A DNA stretch of 64,000 nucleotides from UBA6054 sp963975575. GTDB taxonomy: Bacteria > Planctomycetota > Phycisphaerae > Phycisphaerales > UBA1924. The DNA lies in contig CAXBHL010000001.1 of the NCBI GenBank assembly GCA_963975575.1, positions 496,001 through 560,000 of the forward strand, in the 5' to 3' direction. Position 1 is the first letter of the stretch, and each line of letters opens with the position of its first letter. The position numbers were made by a program, and so were the translations under genes. Below are positions 56,129 to 63,643 of the stretch, in pieces. Below the pieces are notes generated by a model. That model made no database searches and had not been told where the DNA came from. It was given only the letters and a program-made list of their open reading frames with translations.

Positions 56129-57421
56129 ATGAACGCCAGCAAAAGAAACACCCGCCTGATCTCCGCCGCCCTGACGCTGACCGCCCTCGCCGGCACCGCC
56201 GCCGCGCAGACCCAGTCCGGCCCGATCTACGTCCTCGAACCCCCGTCTATCTCCGCCCTCAACCCCCGCGTCCACGCCGTCGCCAACAACGCCGCCGGCG
56301 TTCTCATGACCACCGACACCGACCCCGACGCCGCCTTCGGCTACAACAAGATCATCTGGACCTGGGAAGACGGCGGCCTGAGCGGTCCCGACGAATGGAG
56401 CGTCCAGAACCAAACAAATAGCAGCGGCGGCTATTTCGCCTACGAACTCAAGAACGTCATCGTCACCTCGCACGGCGGCGGCGGGGGTATGGGCTCGGGC
56501 AAGGTCCGCTACGAAATGCTCGCCAACACCCCCGGTCCGGTCCCCGGATCGACTATCTTCTCGACCGCCGACGCACCCCCGATGTTCGTCTCACCCGAGG
56601 GCGGCCAGTACGCCGGCGCGTTCACCTTCTCGGCATCCGCATCCAACGAACGCCGCGCCTCCGGTGCCACCGCGGTCGACATCGACGGCGACGGGCTGCT
56701 CGATCTCGCCGCCTGCTCCTGGACCGTCGATGCCGCCGGCTCCACCGGCCCGCAGATCCTCCAGATGGATGCCACGAGCAACTTCTCCCGCGTCCGCGCC
56801 TCCTCCACCCTCGGCGACATCCGCGTCGGCGATCGTGGCAGGATCGACCGCTCGGCCTCCATCGACTTCTCCCCCGAGGAAGACAGCCTCCAGGCCGCGT
56901 TGTGGATCGGAGACCAGCTCGCCGACACCTCCAACCTCGACACCTACCAATCCTCCTCGTTCTTCGACGTCTGCGACGACGGCTCCACCGCCCTGCTCCA
57001 CGTCACCGACACCGGCGGCTCGTCCAGCATCCTCGCCTACGACACGCTCACCCACACCGGACGCGTGCTCGACGCCTCCGGCGGGGCCGTGCACGCGATC
57101 TCGTCCGACGGCGCCACGGTCGTCGGCAGCACCATCGACGCCTCCGGCCTCGTCCGCGCCGCCTTCTGGACCCGCGCCGCCGACGGCGACTACGCCCTGC
57201 ACGACTTCGCGGCCTTCATCGATAACCTCGGCAGCAGCGGGCTCGACGGCGTCTCGTTCCTCGAGCTGACCGCCGTCTCCGCCGACGGACTCACCGTCGC
57301 GGGCACGATGTCGCTGGCCGACGGCAGCCTCCGCGCCTTCACCGCCGCGGTCCCTACGCCGGGCTCGGCCTTCCTGATCGTCGCCGCCGGTGTCCTCGCC
57401 GCTCGCCGCCGCCGGGCCTGA
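56129..57421 (+). CDS. exported protein with PEP-CTERM-like sorting tail
   Basis: A 430-residue secreted protein of unknown role. A signal peptide (LISAALTLTALAGTAAAQ) is followed by a beta-rich body with VDIDGDGLLDLA (one calcium-type DxDxDG loop). The second half has AISSDGATVVGSTID and AVSADGLTVAGTM, the HAF-type (SxDGxxVxG) repeats of extracellular proteins. The C-terminus is VPTPG, a hydrophobic helix and RRRR, which is the PEP-CTERM layout with PTPG for PEP. Such proteins are processed by an exosortase, whose gene is not in the window. GATAGGGGAAAG precedes the ATG. Confidence 0.78.
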   Translation: MNASKRNTRLISAALTLTALAGTAAAQTQSGPIYVLEPPSISALNPRVHAVANNAAGVLMTTDTDPDAAFGYNKIIWTWEDGGLSGPDEWSVQNQTNSSGGYFAYELKNVIVTSHGGGGGMGSGKVRYEMLANTPGPVPGSTIFSTADAPPMFVSPEGGQYAGAFTFSASASNERRASGATAVDIDGDGLLDLAACSWTVDAAGSTGPQILQMDATSNFSRVRASSTLGDIRVGDRGRIDRSASIDFSPEEDSLQAALWIGDQLADTSNLDTYQSSSFFDVCDDGSTALLHVTDTGGSSSILAYDTLTHTGRVLDASGGAVHAISSDGATVVGSTIDASGLVRAAFWTRAADGDYALHDFAAFIDNLGSSGLDGVSFLELTAVSADGLTVAGTMSLADGSLRAFTAAVPTPGSAFLIVAAGVLAARRRRA

Positions 57422-57477
57422 CCCCGCGCCGGCGTCCTTCCCGACCCATCCGGATCTCATCTCCTCCTTTCCTCCGT

Positions 57478-57504
57478 CCGCCCCGAGCACCGTGCCCGGG
57501 GCGG
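57478..57504 (+). terminator. hairpin downstream of the PEP-CTERM gene
   Basis: CCGCCCCG and CGGGGCGG form a perfect 8-bp stem with an 11-base loop, 57 bases after the stop codon. There is no T run. Confidence 0.55.
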
Positions 57505-57579
57505 TCGCGTCGGTCGCCGAACCGTGGTACCCTCCGAAGAACACCCCGCCACAGCCGGGAACACGCAAAGGAGAACCCC

Positions 57580-57756
57580 ATGCCCGCAGACTCCGAAATC
57601 AGCAAGCTGCTCCTCGTCATCATCGCCATCCTGATCCCGCCCCTGGCCGTCGGTCTCAAGGAGGGCATCGGCGGATCGCTGATCATCAACATCATCCTGA
57701 CCCTGATCTTCTACGTCCCCGGCCTGCTCCACGCCCTTTGGGTGGTGCTCCGGTAA
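57580..57756 (+). CDS. Pmp3/YqaE-family small membrane protein
   Basis: A 58-residue hydrophobic peptide: after MPADSEISKLLLVI come IAILIPPLAVGLKEGIGG and SLIINIILTLIFYVPGLLHALWVV, two membrane helices with the Pmp3 hallmark P-P...G...N..LT. Pmp3-type proteins modulate membrane potential under cation, osmotic or cold stress in several organisms; here that is only family knowledge. AAGGAGA stands six bases before the ATG. A possible -10 (TACCCT) lies about 47 bases upstream. It is a monocistronic gene between the PEP-CTERM protein and a small Pro-rich ORF. Confidence 0.9.
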   Translation: MPADSEISKLLLVIIAILIPPLAVGLKEGIGGSLIINIILTLIFYVPGLLHALWVVLR

Positions 57757-57834
57757 GGGGACGAACGCCCGCCGCACCCCGAACAAACGGGGCCCAAACC
57801 CAAAGAAAACCGACACATCAACCAAACAAATGGC

Positions 57835-57862
57835 TTGACCCGCGCCCGGTGCTCCGTATGCT
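57835..57862 (+). promoter_or_regulatory. sigma-70-like promoter, TTGACC-16-TATGCT
   Basis: TTGACC at 57835-57840 and TATGCT at 57857-57862 are separated by 16 bases, the best -35/-10 pair in the window. It reads into the small Pro/Lys-rich ORF after a leader of roughly 112 bases. Confidence 0.65.
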
Positions 57863-57981
57863 CATCGCGGACGATCGCACGGTCCGGTGGCGGCTCCCAC
57901 GGAGCATCGCCAACCCGGCATGTGCTCGGGCAAGGAACCGGCATCGTCCCACGGAGCCCCGTCGCGACGGGGACCACAGCC
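57863..57981 (+). other. structured leader of the small Pro/Lys-rich ORF
   Basis: CCCACGGAGC occurs twice in this leader (near 57897 and near 57949). CCCCGTCGCGACGGGG just upstream of the ATG is a perfect 16-base palindrome that overlaps the expected ribosome-binding region GGGGACCACAG. This could sequester the start site or act as a stand-alone RNA element. Confidence 0.5.
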
Positions 57982-58086
57982 ATGGCGACCACGCCCAACA
58001 AGCCCACCGCGGCCACCCCCAGCAAACCCGGCACCCCCGCCCCCAAGCCCGGCACCGGCAAGCCCCAGGCGCCCAAGGGCAAGTGA
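57982..58086 (+). CDS. 34-residue Pro/Lys/Thr-rich small protein
   Basis: After MATTPNKPTAATPSKPGTPAP the sequence continues KPGTGKPQAPKGK, so nearly every third or fourth residue is Pro and Lys is frequent. The pattern TPxKP/KPGTP recurs. There is no membrane segment. It has its own strong promoter and a terminator 58 bases after the stop, which argues it is expressed even though coding potential is hard to judge at this size. It could be a nucleic-acid-binding tail-like peptide, or the transcript could be a regulatory RNA with only incidental coding. I do not know its function. Confidence 0.5.
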   Translation: MATTPNKPTAATPSKPGTPAPKPGTGKPQAPKGK

Positions 58087-58144
58087 CCGGACCGCCCGAC
58101 GGCCCACGCCCCGCGTGACCGACGGACGACCCAAAGCACAACCA

Positions 58145-58184
58145 CCCGCCCCGGAACATCAACCGGGGCGGGTGATTTCGTTTT
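58145..58184 (+). terminator. rho-independent terminator
   Basis: CCCGCCCCGG and CCGGGGCGGG form a perfect 10-bp stem around AACATCAA, followed by TGATTTCGTTTT. It ends the small Pro/Lys-rich gene and, from the other side, the converging dehydratase. Confidence 0.85.
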
Positions 58185-58194
58185 GGACGACGGG

Positions 58195-59253
58195 TCAACC
58201 CGCCGCCACCGCCCGCAGCGCCGGGATCGCGTCCAGATCCAGGTTCCCCCCGGTGATCACCACCGCGATGTTCTTGCCCGCCACCGCGTCGGGGTCCCGC
58301 TCGGCGTCCTGCAGCAGCCCCGCCAGCGCGAGCGCCCCCGTCGGCTCGACCACCAGGCGCATCCGCTCCAGGCAGGTGAACATCGCCCGCGCGATCCGCG
58401 CCTCGCCGACCGTCTCCATCCGGTCCACCCGTTGAAGGATGATCGGAAGCGTGTGCCGCCCCGGGTAGTTCGTCCGCGCCCCGTCCGCGATCGTCCGCGG
58501 GTTCTTCACCGTCCGCAGCACACCGTCCGCGAACGACCGTGTCACGTCATCGCCCAGCGCCGGCTCCACGCCGACCACTTCGCAGTCCGGCGCCAGCCCC
58601 TTGAACACAGTCGCGCACCCCGACAGCACACCGCCGCCCCCCACGCACACATACACCCGGTCGATCGGGCTGAAACCCATCTCCACCGCCTGATCGATCA
58701 ACTCCAGCGCCAGGGTGCCCTGCCCGGCGATCACGTCCGGATGATCGAACGGCGGCACCAGCGTCAACCCCTCCTCGGCCGCGATGCGTCCCCCGATCAC
58801 CTCCCGCTCGGCCTCGTTCGAGTCGTACGCCACCACCCGCGAACCCTCGGGCGCGCACGCCAGATACGACTCCACCGCCGCCCGCTTGTTCTTCGGCGCA
58901 TCCGTCGGCATCACGATCACCGCCCGCTTACCCAGCAGCGCCGCCGCCAGCGCGATCCCCTGCGCATGGTTACCCGAGGAATATGTGATCACCCCGCGGC
59001 TGTCCGCCGGCAACCGGCTCAACGCGTGGTACGCCCCCCGGAACTTGAACGCACCCACCCGCTGCAGGTTCTCGCACTTGAACAGCACATTCGCCCCGGT
59101 CATCGCATCGACCGACCGCGACGTCACCACCGGTGTCCGGTGCGCCACCCCGCGCAGGCACGCCGCCGCGCTGCGGACCAGGTCCAATGTCACGGCCTCG
59201 GCCAGCGAGAAGTCCGGCGCCGCCCCGTCCGACCATGTGTTCGTCGTGTTCAT
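58195..59253 (-). CDS. PLP-dependent threonine/serine dehydratase-like enzyme
   Basis: A 352-residue fold-type II PLP enzyme related to threonine dehydratase and serine racemase. FKFRGAYHAL contains the PLP Lys; SSGNHAQGIALAAALLG is the substrate loop (SxGNHxQ); VGGGGVLSGCATVFKG is the phosphate-binding Gly loop; ITGGNLDL closes the site. No regulatory ACT domain follows, so it is the short catabolic or racemase-like type; ammonia-lyase activity on Thr, Ser or hydroxyaspartate is possible. The start at 59253 follows a TACCGT box by 6 bases; the longer frame would run into the next gene. Confidence 0.9.
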   Translation of the reverse strand: MNTTNTWSDGAAPDFSLAEAVTLDLVRSAAACLRGVAHRTPVVTSRSVDAMTGANVLFKCENLQRVGAFKFRGAYHALSRLPADSRGVITYSSGNHAQGIALAAALLGKRAVIVMPTDAPKNKRAAVESYLACAPEGSRVVAYDSNEAEREVIGGRIAAEEGLTLVPPFDHPDVIAGQGTLALELIDQAVEMGFSPIDRVYVCVGGGGVLSGCATVFKGLAPDCEVVGVEPALGDDVTRSFADGVLRTVKNPRTIADGARTNYPGRHTLPIILQRVDRMETVGEARIARAMFTCLERMRLVVEPTGALALAGLLQDAERDPDAVAGKNIAVVITGGNLDLDAIPALRAVAAG

Positions 59254-59259
59254 GGGCGA

Positions 59260-59265
59260 ACGGTA
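59260..59265 (-). promoter_or_regulatory. -10-like TACCGT for the dehydratase, leaderless spacing
   Basis: On the minus strand TACCGT ends 6 bases before the ATG at 59253 and sits in the 29-base gap after the PA14-protein stop. Confidence 0.5.
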
Positions 59266-59282
59266 GTCCGGCCCGCGACCCC

Positions 59283-62200
59283 TCACTCCGCGTGCACCCC
59301 GCCCAGCTCCGGAATCAGCGATCGAACCCGCGCATCGCGGAACCGAACCTCCAAGGGCTCCGCCAGCGCCCCCACGTCGTGCACCTGGAAGCCGATGTGG
59401 CCCGCCGGGCTCATCGCGTCGAAGATCTCCGCCGCCGGAACCCCGTTGATCCAGGTCCGGATTACCGGCCCCGTCGCCACGACCCGGACCCGGTTCCAGT
59501 CACCCGGACGGAACGCCCGCCGGGCGTACTCGGCCGCGTGCAGCGGGTGCAGCCACCCCCGACGCCGCTCGTCGTAGATCCCCGCGCTGAACGCCCGATC
59601 GCTCGGATCCAACTCGACCTGATACCCCCGCAACCCGCCGTTCCGATGCTCGTTGCCCCCGACCACCGCGCTGCGAATCTGCACCCCGCTGTTCAGCCGC
59701 GGGTCCACCAATGCCTCGTACTCAAGCTCGAAGTCACCGTACACCCCCCGCGAGGTGTAGAACGTGTTGGGCGTGTTCGGCCGCGTCGTGCCCTCCAGCT
59801 CGCCGCCCCCGGACCGGTACGCCGCCTCCCCGCCCCGCACCATCCACGCATCATCGTCCCCGTCGAACAGCGTCTCCCACGCCCCGCCGGAGTACGCCGT
59901 TTCCTCGAGCGGCGCGATCCACACGTTCCGATACCGCACCGGCCCCTCCGCCGCCGATGCGTGGTCCTGCAGCCGCAGCCCGCCGAGCTGGACGTCCATC
60001 CCCTCCGCCGCCTCTTCGCCCCCCGCGGCCCGCGACCCCGTCGGCCGCGCCACCGCCACGTCGTCGTGCACCAGCACCCCGTTCCAATACACCGTCACCC
60101 GCGCGTCCTCGACTTTCCGTCCGTTCTGGAACCGCGGCGCCCGGAACCAGATGTCGTACGCCTGCCATTCCCCCGGCCCCGCCGACGCGTTCACGTCCGC
60201 CGACTTGATCGAATAGATCGCCCCCGCCTCGTTGTCCGCGATCCCGACCCCGGCCTGCGTCCCGAGCACCTGGATCTCGTACCGGTCCTGCAGATACACC
60301 CCGCTGTTCCCCGCCATCTGCCCCGTCCCGCCCGGCGGGCTGTACCACTCGATGTGCAGCCGCGCATCGCCGAACACCGTCGTCGACACCAGATCCCCGC
60401 TGCCCATCCCCACATCCATCCATCCACGACCGTTGATGAAGTCGTCCTGCGTCATCGAAGCGGGGGGGTACGGCTTGCCGTCGTACCGCATCGCGCCCGC
60501 CGCGTCGGTGCCGATCAGCGTCACCGCGTCCGCCGGAGGCAGCACGCCCACCCCCAGCGACCCCGGCGTGAACGCCACGCCCCCGATCGACGACGCCTCC
60601 GTCCCCGCCCGCGGCACCGCGTTCATCGTGTACCACGCCTCCGGCGACCAGATCGCGTCCCCGTCCACGCTCACCGGGTCCGTCCGCAGGTGATAGCACC
60701 GCCCCGCGGCCAGCCCGTCGATCACCAACTCCGCCGCCAGCCCGTCCGCCGAGGCCACCACCCGCGTCACCGCGTGCCCCCGCTCGTCCACCTTCGGCCC
60801 GCCGTACGCCGCCGTCTGGAGGTACGTCCACGACCGCACCAGCCAGTTCGCCGGGTCCGCCAGCCACGCCGGGTCCACCGGCTCGGTGAACACCACCCGC
60901 AGCCCCGTCGGCGTCGCCGTCACGTCGAGCATCTCGAACACCGAGGTCCCGTTCGGCGTCAGCCGCTGCAGCCCGAACTGCGTCCCCCGCCAGTTCCAGT
61001 TGCCCCCAGCCCCGATCCCGCCCACATACAACGCCCCCTCCGGCCCCCACGCCATTCGGTTCACCCCCGACTCAAGCCCCTGCGTGAACCGGAACAACGC
61101 ACCCTGCAGCCGCCCGTTCACCCGCTCGAGCGACACCCGCCGGATCCCGCCCGCGGTTAGCTCGCCCACGAGCACCTGCCCGTCGTACACACCGCCATCA
61201 ATCACCAGCGGCTGCGTCGGCGAGTTGCTCACCTCGTTCTGCGCCATCAGCACCGCCGCCGGCGTGCGCGCCCGGTCCGACCACACGCTCGGATGCCCGC
61301 CATCCGGGAACCGCTCGCCCAGGTTCGGCACGAACCGCGTCCAGTTGTAGTGCCCGTAGAACCGCCCCGGAACCACCTCCGCGAGCTGGTTCGTCATCAT
61401 CCAGGTACCCTGGTTGTCCAGGTAAATCAGCGAGCCGTCCCGCGTCACCCCGAGCCCGTTGGGCGTCCGCGTCCCGCCCGCGATCACCCGCGTGCTCCCG
61501 GTGGCGATGTCGATCTCCACCACCCCGCCCCGCATCGGACCGTTCGGCCCCGCGTTGTGCTCCATCCCCTCCCACGCCGGCGGCGCCATCGCCGTGGAGA
61601 GCGCCGTGTACAGCTTCCCGTCGATGTGCACCAGCCCCATCGCGAACTGGTGGTAGTTCCAGCCCTCCCAGCCCGATCCCACCGGCTCGTGCGTCTCGTA
61701 GAACCCGTCGCCGTCCGTGTCGAGCAGCCGTTCCACCGCCTTGCGGTGCGCGACATACAGGACCCCGTCCACAACACACAGCCCCATCGGCTCGTACAGG
61801 TCGCCCGCAATCTTGGTGACGGTCACCGCCGAAGGATCGCCCGCGTCCAGGTTGTCCAGCGCATACAACGCGTCCGGCTCCTTCGACTCGATGTCCGGCA
61901 ACGCCACCTCGTCCCGCTGCAGCGGGTCGAAGGTGCCCACCACCAGCCGCCCGTCGGGCAGGAAGGTCATGGCTCCCACCTTGGGTTCAAAGCCTTCCGG
62001 CCGGATGTCGCTCAGCGTCCACCCCGGATGCACCCCAACCAGCGGCGCCCCGTCCCCGGCCCGTCGCCCGCCCTCGATCCGCTTGAACCCAGGCGAGGTC
62101 ACCCGCGTCGCGTCCGGTTCGCTTCGCAGGTTCGACTCCGGGATGATCTCGAAGCCCTTCCGCCCGCTGTGCTTCCACTCCAGCCGCAGCGACCGCGACC

Positions 62201-62630
62201 CGCCTGCATCGAAATGCTCGATCAGCAGCGGGTGCGCCCCGGCACTCAGTTCCACCTGCGTGCTCTCCTTCGCCGTCGCCCCGTGCAGCCCGTCGTGGTC
62301 GATCAGCAGCTTCCCGCCGACCGTCAGCCGCGACCCGTCGTCGCTCGTCAGCCGGAACACCACCGGCCCCGCCCGGTCCACCACCAGCTCACCGATCACC
62401 CGAGTCACGAACGGCACCGGCACATTCCCGAAATCGTCCGGCCCCAGGTCCACCACCGGCGCAAGCACGTCGACATTGGGCGTCTGGTCCGGCGCGATCC
62501 CGGGGATCCGATCCACGGTCTCGGCGATCTGGTACACCCGCACCGTCACCCCCGGCGTCGTCGGCGGCTCGCCGCCCGCCAACCCAACCACCGCACCCAG
62601 CACGCACGCAACGATCCAAGTGTTCAGCAT
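59283..62630 (-). CDS. secreted PA14 / beta-propeller / tandem 3-keto-disaccharide hydrolase-type protein
   Basis: A 1115-residue exported protein. A signal peptide (TWIVACVLGAVVGLAGG) leads to a PA14-like domain (about 25-165: FRLTSDDGSRLTVGGKLLIDHDG), then a sugar-dehydrogenase-like propeller region (about 200-560: GAMTFLPDGRLVVGTFDPL, LYEPMGLCVVDGVLYVAH, GNWNWRGTQFGLQRL), a bridging beta-domain, and two concanavalin-like DUF1080 domains: about 690-915 (DFINGRGWMDVGMGSGDL, MAGNSGVYLQDRYEIQVLG) and about 925-1110 (NSGVQIRS, AGHIGFQVHD). Planctomycete proteins of this kind act on plant or algal polysaccharides. The ATG follows a TAGCAT box by 6 bases. Confidence 0.85.
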   Translation of the reverse strand: MLNTWIVACVLGAVVGLAGGEPPTTPGVTVRVYQIAETVDRIPGIAPDQTPNVDVLAPVVDLGPDDFGNVPVPFVTRVIGELVVDRAGPVVFRLTSDDGSRLTVGGKLLIDHDGLHGATAKESTQVELSAGAHPLLIEHFDAGGSRSLRLEWKHSGRKGFEIIPESNLRSEPDATRVTSPGFKRIEGGRRAGDGAPLVGVHPGWTLSDIRPEGFEPKVGAMTFLPDGRLVVGTFDPLQRDEVALPDIESKEPDALYALDNLDAGDPSAVTVTKIAGDLYEPMGLCVVDGVLYVAHRKAVERLLDTDGDGFYETHEPVGSGWEGWNYHQFAMGLVHIDGKLYTALSTAMAPPAWEGMEHNAGPNGPMRGGVVEIDIATGSTRVIAGGTRTPNGLGVTRDGSLIYLDNQGTWMMTNQLAEVVPGRFYGHYNWTRFVPNLGERFPDGGHPSVWSDRARTPAAVLMAQNEVSNSPTQPLVIDGGVYDGQVLVGELTAGGIRRVSLERVNGRLQGALFRFTQGLESGVNRMAWGPEGALYVGGIGAGGNWNWRGTQFGLQRLTPNGTSVFEMLDVTATPTGLRVVFTEPVDPAWLADPANWLVRSWTYLQTAAYGGPKVDERGHAVTRVVASADGLAAELVIDGLAAGRCYHLRTDPVSVDGDAIWSPEAWYTMNAVPRAGTEASSIGGVAFTPGSLGVGVLPPADAVTLIGTDAAGAMRYDGKPYPPASMTQDDFINGRGWMDVGMGSGDLVSTTVFGDARLHIEWYSPPGGTGQMAGNSGVYLQDRYEIQVLGTQAGVGIADNEAGAIYSIKSADVNASAGPGEWQAYDIWFRAPRFQNGRKVEDARVTVYWNGVLVHDDVAVARPTGSRAAGGEEAAEGMDVQLGGLRLQDHASAAEGPVRYRNVWIAPLEETAYSGGAWETLFDGDDDAWMVRGGEAAYRSGGGELEGTTRPNTPNTFYTSRGVYGDFELEYEALVDPRLNSGVQIRSAVVGGNEHRNGGLRGYQVELDPSDRAFSAGIYDERRRGWLHPLHAAEYARRAFRPGDWNRVRVVATGPVIRTWINGVPAAEIFDAMSPAGHIGFQVHDVGALAEPLEVRFRDARVRSLIPELGGVHAE

Positions 62631-62636
62631 GGCCGC

Positions 62637-62642
62637 ATGCTA
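62637..62642 (-). promoter_or_regulatory. -10-like TAGCAT for the PA14 protein, leaderless spacing
   Basis: On the minus strand TAGCAT ends 6 bases before the ATG at 62630. No Shine-Dalgarno is visible. Confidence 0.5.
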
Positions 62643-62748
62643 ACCGATCCGACCCGCGGGCGGTGCCCTTCCACCCCGAGAGTTACATGGTCCAACCGCA
62701 GGATCGAGACCACCCGAAGAACTCCCTGGGCCCGAACACGCCCAGCGG

Positions 62749-62754
62749 TACAAT
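62749..62754 (+). promoter_or_regulatory. -10 TACAAT for the SRPBCC gene
   Basis: TACAAT lies 34 bases before ATG 62789. The leader contains CGAGGTT as a weak ribosome site. Confidence 0.45.
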
Positions 62755-62788
62755 CGATACCCAACGCGATATCGAGGTTCAAAGCGCG

Positions 62789-63208
62789 ATGATCATCGAG
62801 AACGCCAAAGTCATCAACGCCGTCCCGGACCGAGTCTGGCAGATCACGCAAGACATCGAGCGGTGGCCCGAATGGACCCCGACGGTCAACCAGCTGACAC
62901 GGCTCGACGAGGGCCCCCTCCGCGTCGGGTCCGTCGCGCGAATCAAGCAGCCGGGCCTGCCCGAGTGCGAGTGGCGTGTGACAGCGCTGACAGACGGAAC
63001 ATCGTTCACCTGGACATCCCGGGTGTACGGCATCACGATGAAGGCCACGCACGAGGTGCTCGCAATCGAATCAGGCACCAAGAGCGTCCTGCGTCTCCAG
63101 ATGCACGGGACCCTGGTCACACTTCTTCGCCCATTGATCTCCGTCGCGATCAGCAAAAGCCTCGAGCGAGAGAACACCGCCCTCAAGGCCCGGTGCGAAG
63201 CGTCCTGA
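62789..63208 (+). CDS. SRPBCC-family (START-like) polyketide-cyclase/dehydrase-type protein
   Basis: A 139-residue protein with the SRPBCC pattern: KVINAVPDRVWQITQDIERWPEWTPTVNQLTRLD at the start (the VW...DxxRWPxW pattern), VGSVARIKQPGLPECEWRVT, FTWTSRVYGITMKATHEV and a C-terminal amphipathic helix (ISVAISKSLERENTALKARC). Such proteins bind hydrophobic ligands in a helix-grip cavity; the ligand is unknown. ATG 62789 is used because the domain starts there; the longer frame from 62663 would begin within the intergenic region. Confidence 0.85.
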   Translation: MIIENAKVINAVPDRVWQITQDIERWPEWTPTVNQLTRLDEGPLRVGSVARIKQPGLPECEWRVTALTDGTSFTWTSRVYGITMKATHEVLAIESGTKSVLRLQMHGTLVTLLRPLISVAISKSLERENTALKARCEAS

Positions 63209-63320
63209 ACCGCAGCAGCGGTCATCGAACCACCGCCGCGGGATCGCCGCCATGTGCTCGCGAACAGTCTTTCGATCGCACGCTCCGCCACCCGTCCCGA
63301 AATCCACACCCATGAGAATG

Positions 63321-63356
63321 AAAAGGGCCGGGCCAACTCGTGTCGGCCCGGCCCTT
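63321..63356 (-). terminator. rho-independent terminator of the HesB-like gene
   Basis: AAGGGCCGGGCC and GGCCCGGCCCTT form a perfect 12-bp stem with a 10-base loop at 63323-63356. On the minus strand it is followed by TTTTCATT. Confidence 0.85.
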
Positions 63357-63379
63357 CGGTTGTCTACCCCGACGCCCGG

Positions 63380-63643
63380 TCAGGCGATGTTCAACCGCGC
63401 GCCCTGTTCGGACCGCTCGATGGTCATGGTCCGGCCCTCGAGCTGCTTGTTCAGCGCCGGCTCGACGCACAGCACGGTCTTGCCGTCGTGCTCGTAGGTA
63501 TCGTCCGCGGCGGCGGGGGCGTCGGGTGCGAGCCCCAGTCCTTGAGCTCCGGCCACCAGCCGGATCGACTGCTCGTCCGGCACGTTGTTCTCCGTCATGA
63601 TGCTGGCGAGATGGGCCTTGGCGTCTTCAGAAACAGTCAGCAT
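63380..63643 (-). CDS. HesB/IscA-like protein without the usual cysteines
   Basis: An 87-residue protein with the shape of A-type iron-sulfur carriers: LTVSEDAKAHLASIMTENN at the start, RLVAGAQGLGLAPDAP in place of the VxxGGCSGxxY block, HDGKTVLCVEPALNKQLEGRTM and a truncated end (RSEQGARLNIA) instead of the CGCGxSF motif. None of the three conserved cysteines is present; the only Cys (VLCVEP) is elsewhere. Iron-sulfur transfer is therefore unlikely and a different role must be assumed. The start ATG has AAGGATGAC five bases upstream. A strong terminator follows. Confidence 0.78.
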   Translation of the reverse strand: MLTVSEDAKAHLASIMTENNVPDEQSIRLVAGAQGLGLAPDAPAAADDTYEHDGKTVLCVEPALNKQLEGRTMTIERSEQGARLNIA

